Positions 5,593 through 5,624 of a stretch of 5,624 nucleotides of DNA are shown in pieces. Source of the DNA: Chloroflexota bacterium (lineage in GTDB: Bacteria; Chloroflexota; Dehalococcoidia; SAR202; UBA11138). Where the stretch lies: positions 1 through 5,624 of the forward strand of contig JADFHV010000157.1 of NCBI GenBank assembly GCA_022566975.1. The letters are read 5' to 3'. The first letter of the stretch is position 1. Each line of letters opens with the position of its first letter. A program made the position numbers and the translations under genes. Below the pieces are notes generated by a model. It made no database searches, had not been told where the DNA came from, and saw nothing but the letters and a program-made list of their open reading frames with translations.

Positions 5593-5624
5593 CTGGACCT
5601 CCCTCTGACTGCTACGCGCCGCTG

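Noticed and set aside
1..5624. CRISPR array, tRNA/rRNA, insertion sequence or defence system
   Set aside because: No regularly spaced repeats, no cloverleaf or rRNA-like stretches, and no transposase, nuclease or toxin-antitoxin motifs were seen.

Overview
The window looks like a piece of a GC-rich, free-living bacterial genome. My best guess is a Chloroflexota lineage (Dehalococcoidia/SAR202-type). The guess rests on the gene mix: a luciferase-like flavin monooxygenase, a DinB-fold protein, a SelA-like PLP enzyme and two SDR-superfamily oxidoreductases. A GGTAGGGGCGGGT-type hairpin repeat of a kind I associate with such metagenomic genomes also points that way. The assignment is inference. 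No rRNA, tRNA, CRISPR array or transposase was seen.

Layout. Positions 1-206 (minus) hold the first 68 codons of a divergent adenylate kinase cut by the window edge. Its GC content is about 50 %, clearly lower than the rest, and it has no Shine-Dalgarno sequence. Divergent from it, 263-802 (plus) encodes a small predicted lipoprotein with a coiled coil and a fibronectin-III-like domain. It converges on 878-1993 (minus), a luciferase-like monooxygenase. Upstream of that, in the same orientation, lies a DinB-fold protein (2135-2554, minus). A 194-bp divergent intergenic region with two back-to-back promoter candidates separates DinB from a plus-strand SelA-like PLP enzyme (about 2749-3885). That gene converges on a two-gene minus-strand operon: a classical SDR (4780-5592) followed by an extended-SDR epimerase/dehydrogenase (3985-4746). 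The convergent gap is filled by an 88-bp inverted-repeat element with two internal hairpins, and this element supplies the epimerase stop codon.

How the genes may work together. Four of the seven genes encode small-molecule enzymes (flavin monooxygenase, PLP lyase/transferase-like, two NAD(P)-dependent oxidoreductases). This suits catabolism of sugar acids, amino sugars or other oxygenated organics, but no substrate can be read from the sequence, and only the SDR/epimerase pair is spaced like an operon. I see no clear defence, mobile or otherwise new multi-gene system. The points most worth a second look are the foreign-looking adenylate kinase at the left edge, the repeat element that forms a gene's 3' end, the divergent promoter region, the operator-like dyad before the monooxygenase and the family of the PLP enzyme. 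Every gene-free stretch is under 200 bp and is described in the entries.
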